From Arsukibacterium tuosuense (GTDB lineage: Bacteria; Pseudomonadota; Gammaproteobacteria; Enterobacterales; Alteromonadaceae), in assembly GCF_900215315.1 (NCBI RefSeq), contig NZ_OBEB01000003.1, positions 124,001 through 188,000 on the forward strand: DNA of 64,000 nucleotides. Reading direction: 5' to 3'. The notes below the pieces were generated by a model. The model was given only the letters and a program-made list of their open reading frames with translations, did no database searches and had not been told where the DNA came from. Positions within the stretch are counted from its first letter, which is position 1, and the number at the start of each line of letters is the position of its first letter. Position numbers and translations under genes: made by a program. Shown here in pieces: positions 51,183 through 59,604 of this stretch.

Positions 51183-52152
51183 CCTTGCAGGCTGCAGCAA
51201 GCCTGACAGCCAGGCCAAATTAACCGATTATCAACAGCGCCTTACCCGGGTATTAGAACTGGATGAGCTAACCGTAAAGGTTGAGCCTGTGCCTGTTCTA
51301 CCGCGGCCAAGTAAGCTAAGGCAACCCCTGCCCGACATCCGGCTTGATTTACGGGATGCCTGGGCCAGCCGTGAATGTGGTTTGGATCAGCTAATTGGTG
51401 AGCGCAACAGTGGCCTGGGTCGGGTGTTTCAACCCAGTATGCAGCTAAATTATGAACTACGGTTGCTGGCGCGGTTACAACAGTGTCAGCAGCAAGACAT
51501 CAGCCCGGAATTGCAGCAGCAAGTCGCCAACTGGCTGGCTGAAAAGCAACAAAGCGTAACGGTTGCACTGAATAACATGCTGCTGGCCGATGATACCCTG
51601 AGCCAGCAATGGCAAGGCAGTAAACAGCAGTTAATTGCCACGGAAAGCACCGGCTTTGTAGAAAGCAGCAGCGCCCTTAACAACCTGCTTGGTTTGACCG
51701 AACTCGTCAATCAGCAACAGTGGCAACAAGCGGCAGAAGTCGATATTGAGCAAAGTCTCGCCAGCCTGTATCAGCACGATTTTCCGGGTAAGCTGCAACA
51801 CAGCCTGCGCTACAGTGCAGCCTGGTTCAGCCAGCTTAACCCGCAATTACTGGCGATAGCGCCGGAGAGCTTGTGCCCACGCGGCCAGAACACCGGGCAG
51901 CTCGGTATTTTAACCACGGTATTTCGTAAGTTTTTTATCGGTGAGGTGCAGGCACACTTAGCTGAGCTACGCCGCTACCAAAATGACCTCTGGCCGCTAA
52001 TTGCCCAATTGTACCGCGATACCCCGCTTTACCCGGCGCTGCAGCAGCGTTACCAGCAACCTGCGGAGCAACTGCAGCAGCAATTAATGCTGCATGTGCA
52101 GTGGTGGCAGCAATTAAACAAAGCGTGCCCGGTTGGTCTTACACCGGGCTAG
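51118..52152 (+). CDS. DUF3080-type lipoprotein
   Basis: 344 aa from the ATG at 51118. Signal peptide with lipobox SLAGC, lipidated Cys26. The mature part is all-helical and Gln/Leu-rich (DYQQRLTRVLELDEL, RECGLDQLIGERNSGLGRV, LNYELRLLARLQQC), which I recognise as DUF3080. Probably an outer-membrane lipoprotein of unknown function. Its first 65 nt lie inside the 3' end of norM, so translation is coupled, and the two may be functionally linked. Confidence 0.8.
   Translation: MKFSMLLSIVPSIALSIVLLASLAGCSKPDSQAKLTDYQQRLTRVLELDELTVKVEPVPVLPRPSKLRQPLPDIRLDLRDAWASRECGLDQLIGERNSGLGRVFQPSMQLNYELRLLARLQQCQQQDISPELQQQVANWLAEKQQSVTVALNNMLLADDTLSQQWQGSKQQLIATESTGFVESSSALNNLLGLTELVNQQQWQQAAEVDIEQSLASLYQHDFPGKLQHSLRYSAAWFSQLNPQLLAIAPESLCPRGQNTGQLGILTTVFRKFFIGEVQAHLAELRRYQNDLWPLIAQLYRDTPLYPALQQRYQQPAEQLQQQLMLHVQWWQQLNKACPVGLTPG
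51138..51173 (+). repeat. 12-bp tandem repeat x3 read in two frames
   Basis: Units GAGCATAGTACC, AAGCATAGCTCT and AAGCATAGTCCT share the core AGCATAG. In the norM frame they give EHST-KHSS-KHSP. In the overlapping lipoprotein frame they give SIVP-SIAL-SIVL, which is the hydrophobic core of the signal peptide. A 12-bp unit keeps both frames if copy number changes. Confidence 0.85.
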
Positions 52153-52168
52153 TGCTCTACCTGTAATC

Positions 52169-55033
52169 TTACTTTTCATATTGCTGGTACGGCACGCCCT
52201 GGGCCCACCACTCTGGTGCTGGCGCTCCTTTCAAATAATGGTCAAAAAATTCGCGCATTTTAATGCTGTAATCCAGTTTATTAGCATAGCGCTGCAAATG
52301 ATGCGGCTCGCCTTCATAATGCAACATCACCACCTCTTTGCCTAAGCGGCGCAATGCCAGATAGTACTCAATACCCTGCTCCCACGGCACTGCGCCATCG
52401 TCATCGCCAAACTGGATCAGCATAGGCGTATTAATTTTATCAGCAAAAAATACCGGTGAATTATCGATATAGGGTTTGAGGTTTTCATACATCGACTGGC
52501 CAATCCGGCTCTGGCCGGTTTCATATTGAAACTGCCGTGCCAGGCCGGTTTGCCAGCGAATACCACTGTAGGCACTGGTCATATTGGCGACCGGCGCACC
52601 TGATACTGCAGCGGCAAACATATCGGTTTCTGTTACCACAAAAGCCGTCTGATAACCTGACCAGCTATGGCCATGCAAGCCAATGGCTTTTGGATCGGCA
52701 ACGCCCATATCAATTAACTTTTGCAAGCCAGGTACCAGCGATTCAGTCGCGCTGGGCCCGGGCGCAGCCGGCCTGAAATGAATATCCGGCAGGAACACCA
52801 GGTAATCCTGGCCCAGGTAATACGGGAAGTTGGGCCGGTGGTTTACTTTCATCTGGTTGTAATGGTGCAGGCGCTGCGAGAACTTTTCATAGTAATACAC
52901 CACTACCGGATACGGCTTGCTGGCGTCATAACCATCTGGCGTTAACAGTACGCCTTGTAATGGTTCACCGGTCGCACCTGTCCATTCAATTAAATGGCTG
53001 TCGCCCCAGATAAACTCTTCCTGCTGCGGGTTAAGTTCGGTCAGCTGCTGCCGCTCGCTAAAATCGGCACTGGCCAGCCACAGATCAGGAAACTGCCGAA
53101 AGCTTTGTTCAGTAAATAAATAGTGTGGCTGGTCCGGGCTGAACTCGTCCAGCGCTTCCACAAAGTCATAGCGTTTTTCGCCCTGCAGCAGCACGGTTAA
53201 ATCAGTGTTAGTTAAATCTTTCTTTAAATTAAGCCGGGCAAAACCATATTGCTTGTTCGCGTCGTTATACATCCGTAGCAATTGTGGTCTATCCGGGTTT
53301 AGCCCCAGCGCTTCATCGGTTTTTTGCAAGCGATACTGTTGTTTAGCTGAACGGCCGCCAGTGAGCTTTTGCATGCTGCCAGTAAGGCCCAGCGCCCAGA
53401 TATCAAACCTGTCATACACCAGCACAGCCGACTCATCAGCCAACCAACCGGCCACACCATAACTGGCGGCGGCCATTGGCCGGTCATTCTGCTCATCTAC
53501 CCAGGAAACCGGCGCATCTGGTGCGAACGGCTGAGTGCTGCCACTGACACTATCGAATAACTGATACTGCTCTTGCTGCAGATAAATGACATAGCGGCCA
53601 CTTGGCGACAAATGGGCCCGCTCGTGGCTGCGATTAGCGCTAAACACCTGCTGGCGCTGACCTGTGCGCAAATTAACATGCCAGATATCATGCAAGCGGC
53701 CGTTCCAGCTCATTTGGGTCAAATGCGGTTTACCACTGCTGATAAGCTGTGCCTCACTTTGTTCAGTTACAAGCAGCTGCTCTTCAACGTCGTTGCTTAA
53801 CACCACCATTTCCAGACTATCCAGCCAGATCACAGCGGCTGCAGTGCGCTTTGCGGCCTGCTTATATTCGGCCTTTTGCTGGCTGTTAATCCGCTCATCG
53901 TTACCGTGCCATACCTGCAACCGCCTATCAGCCAGTAAGCGCGCTACGTCATACAGCTCAGCCTCGGTTTGCGGCGGTTCAACTTTAGCTGGCTTGTTGC
54001 CCCTATCCAGCCGGTGGCCGATAAACAACCGCTTGCCATCCTCGCTCCAGCGCGGCGTAGCATGTTCGCTTAGCAGCCAGCCGGGCCGGCTGGTATTCAG
54101 CTGCTGCGCCTGCTTAGTCGCAACTGACCATAACCAGAGTTGCTGCGCCGCTTCAGCCTGATTCGTCTCGGCCAGTGTTGCTTTGTCAGGGCCTGCCATC
54201 ACCACTAACCGGTCACCATCAGGGTTAAACTTAAGCTGCTGTAGTTTATGTTCAGCATATTCCACTGCGGTATAGCTGGTAGCCGTGGCACTATCCCACA
54301 CCTGCAGTTGCTGCTGCACCGGCTTATCGTTGCCCTTGTCATCATCAGCAGTTTGTTGCTGACTGATATAGGCCACCAAACTACCCTTTTCAGCCACGCT
54401 AAAATCAGTTACCTCTGCCAGCGTGTGTAAATCGCCGCTGACTAAATGCAGCGCCTGTAGTTGCTGACTGGTGGCTTTAGCATCACTTTTACGCTCAAGC
54501 AATAACGCATACTGGCCATCACCAGTAAACGCAAAGCGATCAATATTGGCAATCAGCTGGCTAGCGCCCGTTGCGGTATTCACCAATACCGCATTTTGTT
54601 CCAGTGCGTCACGTGCCTTTTTATCAGGCGCTTGCTCACGGGCTAACAAAGATGCCTGCTGGCGAAACAGGGCAAAACTACCATCAGTATTCAACTGGCC
54701 ATTATCACCACGCTCTACACTAATTTGCTGGCCACTTTGCAAATTAACCACATAGCCGCTGCTGTCGCCAAAATCCGGCTCAGCGCTGTAAACCATCCAT
54801 TGCTGGTTTTCACTAAGCTTGCGCTGGCTAATCTCCCGAAACTTCATAATGTCAGTCAGCTCAAGCGGCCGTAGCCCCTCGGTCGCGACAGTACTGGCAG
54901 CAATAGCCGCAGAAGTAACGGCAGGCTCAGGCGCCGTGCTTGTTAGCTGGCTACAGCCGACACTGGCAGCAACCAACAACATAACAGTGGTAAAGCGAAA
55001 ACGACGGGCAAGCCCGCTGGCGGTTATTGGCAT
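52169..55033 (-). CDS. S9 family prolyl-oligopeptidase-like lipoprotein
   Basis: 954 aa. Lipobox VAASVGC with Cys27; a beta-propeller region (about 60-640, with TolB/DPP-like strands such as HLSPSGRYVIYLQQ); alpha/beta hydrolase domain about 690-950. Catalytic residues: Ser790 in GLHGHSWSGYQ, Asp879 in FGDDDGAVPW, His911/912 in EGEPHHLQ. The usual Gly after Ser-x is Ser here (GHSWSG rather than GHSWGG). It would act in the periplasm or on the surface, trimming peptides. It is monocistronic and convergent with the DUF3080 gene (16-bp gap). A hairpin GCCCGGT/ACCGGGC at 52127-52149 lies in that junction. Confidence 0.9.
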   Translation of the reverse strand: MPITASGLARRFRFTTVMLLVAASVGCSQLTSTAPEPAVTSAAIAASTVATEGLRPLELTDIMKFREISQRKLSENQQWMVYSAEPDFGDSSGYVVNLQSGQQISVERGDNGQLNTDGSFALFRQQASLLAREQAPDKKARDALEQNAVLVNTATGASQLIANIDRFAFTGDGQYALLLERKSDAKATSQQLQALHLVSGDLHTLAEVTDFSVAEKGSLVAYISQQQTADDDKGNDKPVQQQLQVWDSATATSYTAVEYAEHKLQQLKFNPDGDRLVVMAGPDKATLAETNQAEAAQQLWLWSVATKQAQQLNTSRPGWLLSEHATPRWSEDGKRLFIGHRLDRGNKPAKVEPPQTEAELYDVARLLADRRLQVWHGNDERINSQQKAEYKQAAKRTAAAVIWLDSLEMVVLSNDVEEQLLVTEQSEAQLISSGKPHLTQMSWNGRLHDIWHVNLRTGQRQQVFSANRSHERAHLSPSGRYVIYLQQEQYQLFDSVSGSTQPFAPDAPVSWVDEQNDRPMAAASYGVAGWLADESAVLVYDRFDIWALGLTGSMQKLTGGRSAKQQYRLQKTDEALGLNPDRPQLLRMYNDANKQYGFARLNLKKDLTNTDLTVLLQGEKRYDFVEALDEFSPDQPHYLFTEQSFRQFPDLWLASADFSERQQLTELNPQQEEFIWGDSHLIEWTGATGEPLQGVLLTPDGYDASKPYPVVVYYYEKFSQRLHHYNQMKVNHRPNFPYYLGQDYLVFLPDIHFRPAAPGPSATESLVPGLQKLIDMGVADPKAIGLHGHSWSGYQTAFVVTETDMFAAAVSGAPVANMTSAYSGIRWQTGLARQFQYETGQSRIGQSMYENLKPYIDNSPVFFADKINTPMLIQFGDDDGAVPWEQGIEYYLALRRLGKEVVMLHYEGEPHHLQRYANKLDYSIKMREFFDHYLKGAPAPEWWAQGVPYQQYEK

Positions 55034-55240
55034 AAATTCCTCGAAAGCCTGTTTATGTTAAGTATTTTTCTGACAGGCAACACATCTTACGGTACGCCAA
55101 AGTTAACATATGCCAATCGCAATGTGTGCAGCCAGGCGCGTTGCGCCGGTCCGGATACGACCAAAACCGCCGTAATTGCGGTTAATTACCAGCTGACCGG
55201 CTAAAATTCAGCCAAACGTCGGCTGAAACACGAAAAACAC

Positions 55241-55269
55241 TTGCCAACCAGCCAGCAGCGCAATAACAT
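55241..55269 (+). promoter_or_regulatory. Promoter of tRNA-Val with GC-rich discriminator
   Basis: TTGCCA (55241-55246), 17-bp spacer, TAACAT (55264-55269), then GCCGCCG at 55271-55277. A GC-rich stretch just after the -10 is typical of stable-RNA promoters under stringent control. The transcript would start about 30 nt before the tRNA. Upstream, small hairpins AACCGC/GCGGTT (55165-55183) and TTCAGCC/GGCTGAA (55207-55227) are present. Confidence 0.6.
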
Positions 55270-55308
55270 AGCCGCCGTTGTCAGCGCCAGGCTAACAACC
55301 CAACGTGT

Positions 55309-55385
55309 GCGTCCTTAGCTCAGCTGGTTAGAGCACTACCTTGACATGGTAGGGGTCGGTGGTTCGAGTCCACTAGGACGCACCA
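55309..55385 (+). tRNA. tRNA-Val (anticodon GAC)
   Basis: 77 nt with encoded CCA. Acceptor stem GCGTCCT/AGGACGC, D-arm TAGCTCAGCTGGTTAGAGC, anticodon arm CTACC-TTGACAT-GGTAG with GAC at 55343-55345, T-arm GGTTCGAGTCC, discriminator A. It reads GUC and GUU valine codons. It stands alone and marks the left edge of the A+T-rich minus-strand region. Confidence 0.97.
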
Positions 55386-55397
55386 ATAAATTCAAAC

Positions 55398-55439
55398 AAA
55401 AACGCCGCTCAGTTTATTAAGCTTTGCGGCGTTTTTTTT
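55398..55439. terminator. Intrinsic terminator after tRNA-Val
   Basis: AACGCCGC/GCGGCGTT (55401-55408 and 55426-55433) with A-run before and eight T after; it can also serve the convergent gene ending at 55488. Confidence 0.9.
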
Positions 55440-55487
55440 AATGAATTTTATGACTCACCTATTCCAAAGCTGGCAGTAAAAGATGCT

Positions 55488-57284
55488 TTAAAAACGAGCG
55501 TTAATCCAAGCGGACATAAGCTTTAAAGCATCTGGTGAAAAGGTTTGCTCAATTTCTCTATATTCAGCCATGCTGCCGGTTTTTGCCTGTTGGAACATAT
55601 GATTAAGCCTGGGGAGCTGCTTCACAGTGGCATCAACATGATCTGACAGAATTATCTTTAACCCCGCGAGGTTTTGCTCTGCGGGAACTTGCACGTCAAG
55701 TTCACCGTTTAGGGCCAATACAGGCAACGCCTTATCGGCAAAATACCGGGCTGGATCGTAACTCATAAAGTATCGGTACCACGCTGAGGTAACCGCCGCG
55801 ACGAAGTCTGGTTTAGCAGTGTCTGGCGTGCCGAGAATGGCTAAACTTTCAGCTGATAATATCTCTGTAACAGTTTTAATTGCCGCCTCTTCGTTTGGCG
55901 ACTTGCGCACGTTTTCCATAATCTGGCGTGAAATAGCCATCATTTTGTTTATTTTCTCTTCCGGTACATTTTGCAATCTGGCCATAGCTTCCTGTTGTGC
56001 CAGCATCAAATCTGGCGTTTTAACTCCAGGGCCAGCCAGTAACACAACAAAAGCTATTTTTTTATTAATATCAGCCGCTAAGGGAGCTATTAATCCTCCC
56101 TCACTGTGTCCAATCATGCCTATGGCATTGACATTAATATCTTTGCGGTTGGATAAATAGTTAAAGGCAGCATTGGCATCGCTGGCAAAGTCTAGTGAGG
56201 TGGCCGAATAATAATCACCAGTAGATTGTTCAATGCCGCGGTCATCATAGCGCAATACCGCTATACCATTGCGAGTCAGATAATCAGCTATTACAGCAAA
56301 GGGCTTATGCCCCATAAAGCTTTCATCTCTGTCTTGCGGCCCTGAGCCTGATATTAAAATAGCTGCAGCAAACGGGCCTTTGCCCTTAGGCAAGGTTAGC
56401 GTTCCCGCTAACTCAACGCCTGTTGCCTGGGTATTTTTGAATCTAACAGGCTTAGATTGATACGGCTGTTGGCCTGTTGGGTGTTGTGGTCGTTTAGGCA
56501 CATGCTGACTACTTACAACGGCTAACTTGACAAATGTTAGCTGTCGACGAGGCTGGCCTTGCTGTACCCACTGACCTGAGAATTGACTAGCGGAGCCGGT
56601 AACAGTGCCCTTAAAGGTTACTTTTGCGGTAGGAATTAAAAAGGATATTTCGCCATTACTAAATGTCAGTGCAGAGATGGGTAAGCCAGTTACGCCTTCA
56701 TCTGGTGAGTCAAGCACTGCTTTTGTTCCCATTTGATTAGACTCAATCCTAACGATTAAAGGATGACCTGATATTTCAGCTTGCCACTTTCCATTTAGCT
56801 CTGGGTAAATAGGATCTGCTTTAGGTTTACCCCGGGTAAAATTTAAGTCGAATGAACGGCCCTGGTTAAAGCGGCCTTGCCACTGCTGGGTTTGTTCATT
56901 CCACTCGCCGCTATAGCTAGCTGATATTTTTGGAATTTTAAAACTTAGCTGATTATCTTGAACACTGATATCACCAACCGCCATTTTTTTACCAGGCGCT
57001 TGGTCTATGCTATCAAGGCTTGCCTGCAAGTTACCTTCAACGTCACGTTCAACCGTTAACCAAAGTCTTAAGCTGGAGTTGGGTATTTGCAACTCGCCCA
57101 TCCAGTCGCCAACGACATTATCAACAGCCGCAGAGGCATTAACTGTGTTTACTTGCTGTACTATTTTGTCTGCATAAGACGTGTTTGCTGTTGTTTCAGC
57201 ACAACCAGTTAGTGAGCCAATAATTATCGTGGAAGCAAATATGGCAATACCCCATAAATAGCCGCTATAGTTTTTGCAATTCAT
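55488..57284 (-). CDS. Alpha/beta hydrolase lipoprotein with duplicated N-terminal beta domain
   Basis: 598 aa. Lipobox SLTGC with Cys28. Two similar beta-rich segments (about 55-155 and 160-255: DWMGELQIPNSSLRLWLTVE and GKWQAEISGHPLIVRIES) precede an S9-like hydrolase domain (about 285-598) with ISGSGPQDRDES, nucleophile Ser394 in IGHSEGGLIAP, acid in NGELDVQVP and His in LPRLNHMFQ. It resembles bacterial alpha/beta hydrolases annotated as acyl-CoA thioester hydrolase/BAAT or YkfD-like; the substrate is not evident. It has AGGAAA before the ATG and follows the XRE gene by 27 bp. Confidence 0.85.
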   Translation of the reverse strand: MNCKNYSGYLWGIAIFASTIIIGSLTGCAETTANTSYADKIVQQVNTVNASAAVDNVVGDWMGELQIPNSSLRLWLTVERDVEGNLQASLDSIDQAPGKKMAVGDISVQDNQLSFKIPKISASYSGEWNEQTQQWQGRFNQGRSFDLNFTRGKPKADPIYPELNGKWQAEISGHPLIVRIESNQMGTKAVLDSPDEGVTGLPISALTFSNGEISFLIPTAKVTFKGTVTGSASQFSGQWVQQGQPRRQLTFVKLAVVSSQHVPKRPQHPTGQQPYQSKPVRFKNTQATGVELAGTLTLPKGKGPFAAAILISGSGPQDRDESFMGHKPFAVIADYLTRNGIAVLRYDDRGIEQSTGDYYSATSLDFASDANAAFNYLSNRKDINVNAIGMIGHSEGGLIAPLAADINKKIAFVVLLAGPGVKTPDLMLAQQEAMARLQNVPEEKINKMMAISRQIMENVRKSPNEEAAIKTVTEILSAESLAILGTPDTAKPDFVAAVTSAWYRYFMSYDPARYFADKALPVLALNGELDVQVPAEQNLAGLKIILSDHVDATVKQLPRLNHMFQQAKTGSMAEYREIEQTFSPDALKLMSAWINARF

Positions 57285-57311
57285 GTTATTTCCTATGTAT
57301 ACGGTGTCGGT

Positions 57312-57536
57312 TCAGTTTTCTTCGTTGTTGTCTGTGTCTGATTTTTTCTCTGGAAAAAACACATCCTCAATTCTTTGTCCGAATAAAGTGGCCATGTCAA
57401 AGGCCAACTGTAAGGAAGGATCATGCTTTCCCCTTTCGACAGCATTTACCGCTTGCCGGGATACTCCGAGCTTGTCTGCGAGGGCTTGCTGCGACCAATC
57501 TCGCTCTGCACGCAATACCTTAATGCGATTATTCAT
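57312..57536 (-). CDS. XRE-family helix-turn-helix regulator
   Basis: 74 aa, one HTH_3 domain (RIKVLRAERDWSQQALADKL, VSRQAVNAVERGKHDPSLQL) and a short acidic tail. This small YgzD/YozG-like type usually follows a small membrane protein gene, as here (8-bp overlap). It probably autoregulates from the inverted repeats at 57940-57999. It could also control the hydrolase 27 bp downstream. Confidence 0.9.
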   Translation of the reverse strand: MNNRIKVLRAERDWSQQALADKLGVSRQAVNAVERGKHDPSLQLAFDMATLFGQRIEDVFFPEKKSDTDNNEEN

Positions 57537-57924
57537 TGTCTTTCCAAATAAGTAATTGCAAAATTAGTCCATGGCCGCCAAAAACCACTGGCATTACTAG
57601 GGCAAGATTCACCGATGGCAAAGAGAACTTCATCGCTAACATCCCGTATATAAAAGACGAAAAGCAAAGTATGCCAATCATCCATAAAAATGCCTCACCC
57701 GTTAATGCTTTCATATATTCATCAAGTGCTTTGTAGCGCGCTTTATAGGCAAAAAAGGCACATATCAAAGGTGTAACAGGCAATATTGTTACAACCACCT
57801 GTAGCCAGGTAGGCATATCTAACAACTCCAGGGAAAATGACTGCACCGCGATAAGCAGCAAAAAAACAACCATACTGCCGATAAAACGTTTCATGAACTT
57901 GGTCTCTTGCTCAGATTTATTCAT
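57529..57924 (-). CDS. Small four-helix membrane protein
   Basis: 131 aa. Four predicted membrane helices (about 12-34, 40-62, 78-96, 105-126), including FIGSMVVFLLLIAVQSFSLE and VNLALVMPVVFGGHGLILQL, with a polar N-terminus. No named family recognised. AGGAG precedes the ATG. First gene of the unit membrane protein - XRE regulator - hydrolase. Confidence 0.8.
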   Translation of the reverse strand: MNKSEQETKFMKRFIGSMVVFLLLIAVQSFSLELLDMPTWLQVVVTILPVTPLICAFFAYKARYKALDEYMKALTGEAFLWMIGILCFSSFIYGMLAMKFSLPSVNLALVMPVVFGGHGLILQLLIWKDNE

Positions 57925-57939
57925 ACTATTCTCCTAAAA

Positions 57940-57999
57940 GTGGTTTCGTCACGATTGATAAAACCACAAGGTTTGTGACTTACAAACATTACACAATGT
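57940..57999 (-). promoter_or_regulatory. Three inverted repeats upstream of the XRE operon
   Basis: GTGGTTT/AAACCAC (57940-57946 with 57961-57967), GTTTGT/ACAAAC (57971-57976 with 57982-57987) and ACATT/AATGT (57986-57990 with 57995-57999). The last two overlap by two bases. They lie 16-75 bp before the ATG at 57924, where an autoregulator would bind. Confidence 0.5.
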
Positions 58000-58095
58000 A
58001 AGGTATGTGCGACATAATGACACGGCAACATTACCATGTCAAGCAAGCCTGACATAACTGGCGTGTATTAAATATTTTGTGTGTCTAAATATGGG

Positions 58096-58107
58096 TAAGC
58101 GTCCGGC
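58096..58107 (+). other. Possible IS66-type terminus remnant
   Basis: TAAGCGTCCGGC preceded by G at 58095 resembles the GTAAGCG ends of IS66-family elements. The 8-mer AGCGTCCG recurs at 59195-59202 and 59570-59577, always in gaps after minus-strand genes. No transposase is present, so this can only be a relic, if anything. Confidence 0.25.
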
Positions 58108-58165
58108 AATCACATTATTCGACGGGTCGGCCCGCACTTAAACACGGGTTAATAGCGCTTCCATT

Positions 58166-59167
58166 TTAGGTTTTATTGGAGTTTGTTCTGAACCAATTCA
58201 GGATTTCTCTATACGCTTCTGATTTATCTGAAAATACATGCTTCTCGCCCTCAAAAAGAGTAACTTTATGAGGGTGGTTTAACTCAACCAATTTTTCCGC
58301 GAATTGCCGTGTATTACTAACATGTACCCGGTCATCTTCATCGCCATGATGTAACAAAATTGGCATGTCTTTAGGCAACTTTTCAACCCAGTACATGACT
58401 GAGCGTTTTTTTAATTCAGTAAATTTTTCGCTTTGATAGTTTGGAATGAGTGCTTCATATACAGCTTCCATTTCAGGTCTATTTTCTAAGTCTAGAATTA
58501 AATTTGTGTTGCCAGCATGCACGGCCATCGCCTTAATATCCGTTCTCTCTCGCGCTACCATATAACTCATCATTCCTCCTCTGCTGACGCCATACATAAA
58601 AATATTGTTGATATCAGCATTCGGATGTTTTTTAACTAGATCAATGAGGACATGTACATCGTTTACGTCTTTACCACCAAACTCATCTATCCCATATTTT
58701 TCAGGCTCTGTTCGCATATGGCCCCGGTATTGAGATGCGATTACGAGAAAGCCGTCCAACGCCAATGGTGTTAGATTCTCCAATATACTGGGAAATACAA
58801 GTGCGCCAAATGTGCCGTTGCCACCTCGGTTGTATACAATGACAGGAAGTTTGGTGCCAGGTTTTACCTTTGGCATAATGAGTACACCCTGCACTTCGAT
58901 GCCATCAACATTATATTTTATTATGTTGCATTTTAATTTTTCGACAGTGTTGATATAACTGTCTTCTGAAAACTTTCTTTTGAAAAGAAAGTTCGGTATC
59001 AAAGGGTTTCTCTTTCCTATCTTATCAATAAATTCATCATACGACTCAAATGGTGAGCAACCATGACTCAATTGTATTGCAGAGTTTCCTGACGCAAAGG
59101 AATTTGCAGAGCTCATTAATAAACACATGAAAATTATAAACATTTCTTTCATTTTAACATCCGTCAT
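58166..59167 (-). CDS. Secreted prolyl-oligopeptidase-like alpha/beta hydrolase
   Basis: 333 aa from the ATG at 59167 (AAGG 7 nt upstream). Signal peptide (MKEMFIIFMCLLMSSANSFA after five residues). Hydrolase core: VIVYNRGGNGTFGALVF, SQYRGHMRTEPEKYG, nucleophile Ser195 in YGVSRGGMMSY, Asp278 in HHGDEDDRVHVSN, His310 in EGEKHVFSD. It lacks a propeller, so it is a compact S9-like esterase or peptidase in the periplasm. Codon and base use are more A+T-rich than in the left part of the window, consistent with acquired DNA. Confidence 0.85.
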   Translation of the reverse strand: MTDVKMKEMFIIFMCLLMSSANSFASGNSAIQLSHGCSPFESYDEFIDKIGKRNPLIPNFLFKRKFSEDSYINTVEKLKCNIIKYNVDGIEVQGVLIMPKVKPGTKLPVIVYNRGGNGTFGALVFPSILENLTPLALDGFLVIASQYRGHMRTEPEKYGIDEFGGKDVNDVHVLIDLVKKHPNADINNIFMYGVSRGGMMSYMVARERTDIKAMAVHAGNTNLILDLENRPEMEAVYEALIPNYQSEKFTELKKRSVMYWVEKLPKDMPILLHHGDEDDRVHVSNTRQFAEKLVELNHPHKVTLFEGEKHVFSDKSEAYREILNWFRTNSNKT

Positions 59168-59604
59168 TTCAATACCTTAACCACCCAAAGCGTTAGCGTC
59201 CGATGGCTTTGAGGCGTTGCTTTTATATTTTTTCGTTTAACTTTTTGATTTAAGTTCTTTCAGCCGTTTGTAAAGCGACGAAGAATTTACCAACATCAAA
59301 ATAAGCTCGATTCTGTTTCATTACATTTCCCATTTTACGTCGTCTCTTTATTGATATTCAGTAGTACCTTTTTAAGGGTGTTTTCTGCATTCCACGATAC
59401 CGTCTTCGTCCTGCTACAACATATTTCAGAACACTAGCAACATCACACGGACCACTTCATTTCATTAACAACTGCAAACGCAATATCAAATTTTAAATCA
59501 TTGAAATAATTTAATAAAAAATATACTTTGCGCATTTTGGTGTCCAGTCGGTCACATTAAATGTCCTACAGCGTCCGTAAACTTAACAACGGACACAGCA
59601 TAAG
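59168..59604. other. Gene-free A+T-rich gap
   Basis: 437 bp without a plausible gene on either strand. It contains an imperfect inverted repeat (59179-59191 with 59206-59218, AAC...GTT outer ends, CAAAGC/GCTTTG core) and GTCCGT/ACGGAC (59573-59578 with 59589-59594) just after the sigma-factor stop. Both hold copies of AGCGTCCG. It may be a scar of earlier insertions. Confidence 0.35.

Noticed and set aside
53664..54161. 165-codon plus-strand frame inside the S9 peptidase
   Set aside because: Shadow of the peptidase coding strand, low-complexity Ser/Leu, no start signals.
59179..59218. attC-like recombination site (AAC...GTT outer ends with imperfect palindrome)
   Set aside because: The outer boxes do not fit RYYYAAC and GTTRRRY on both sides, the element is too short, and neighbouring gaps lack a matching site or an integron integrase.
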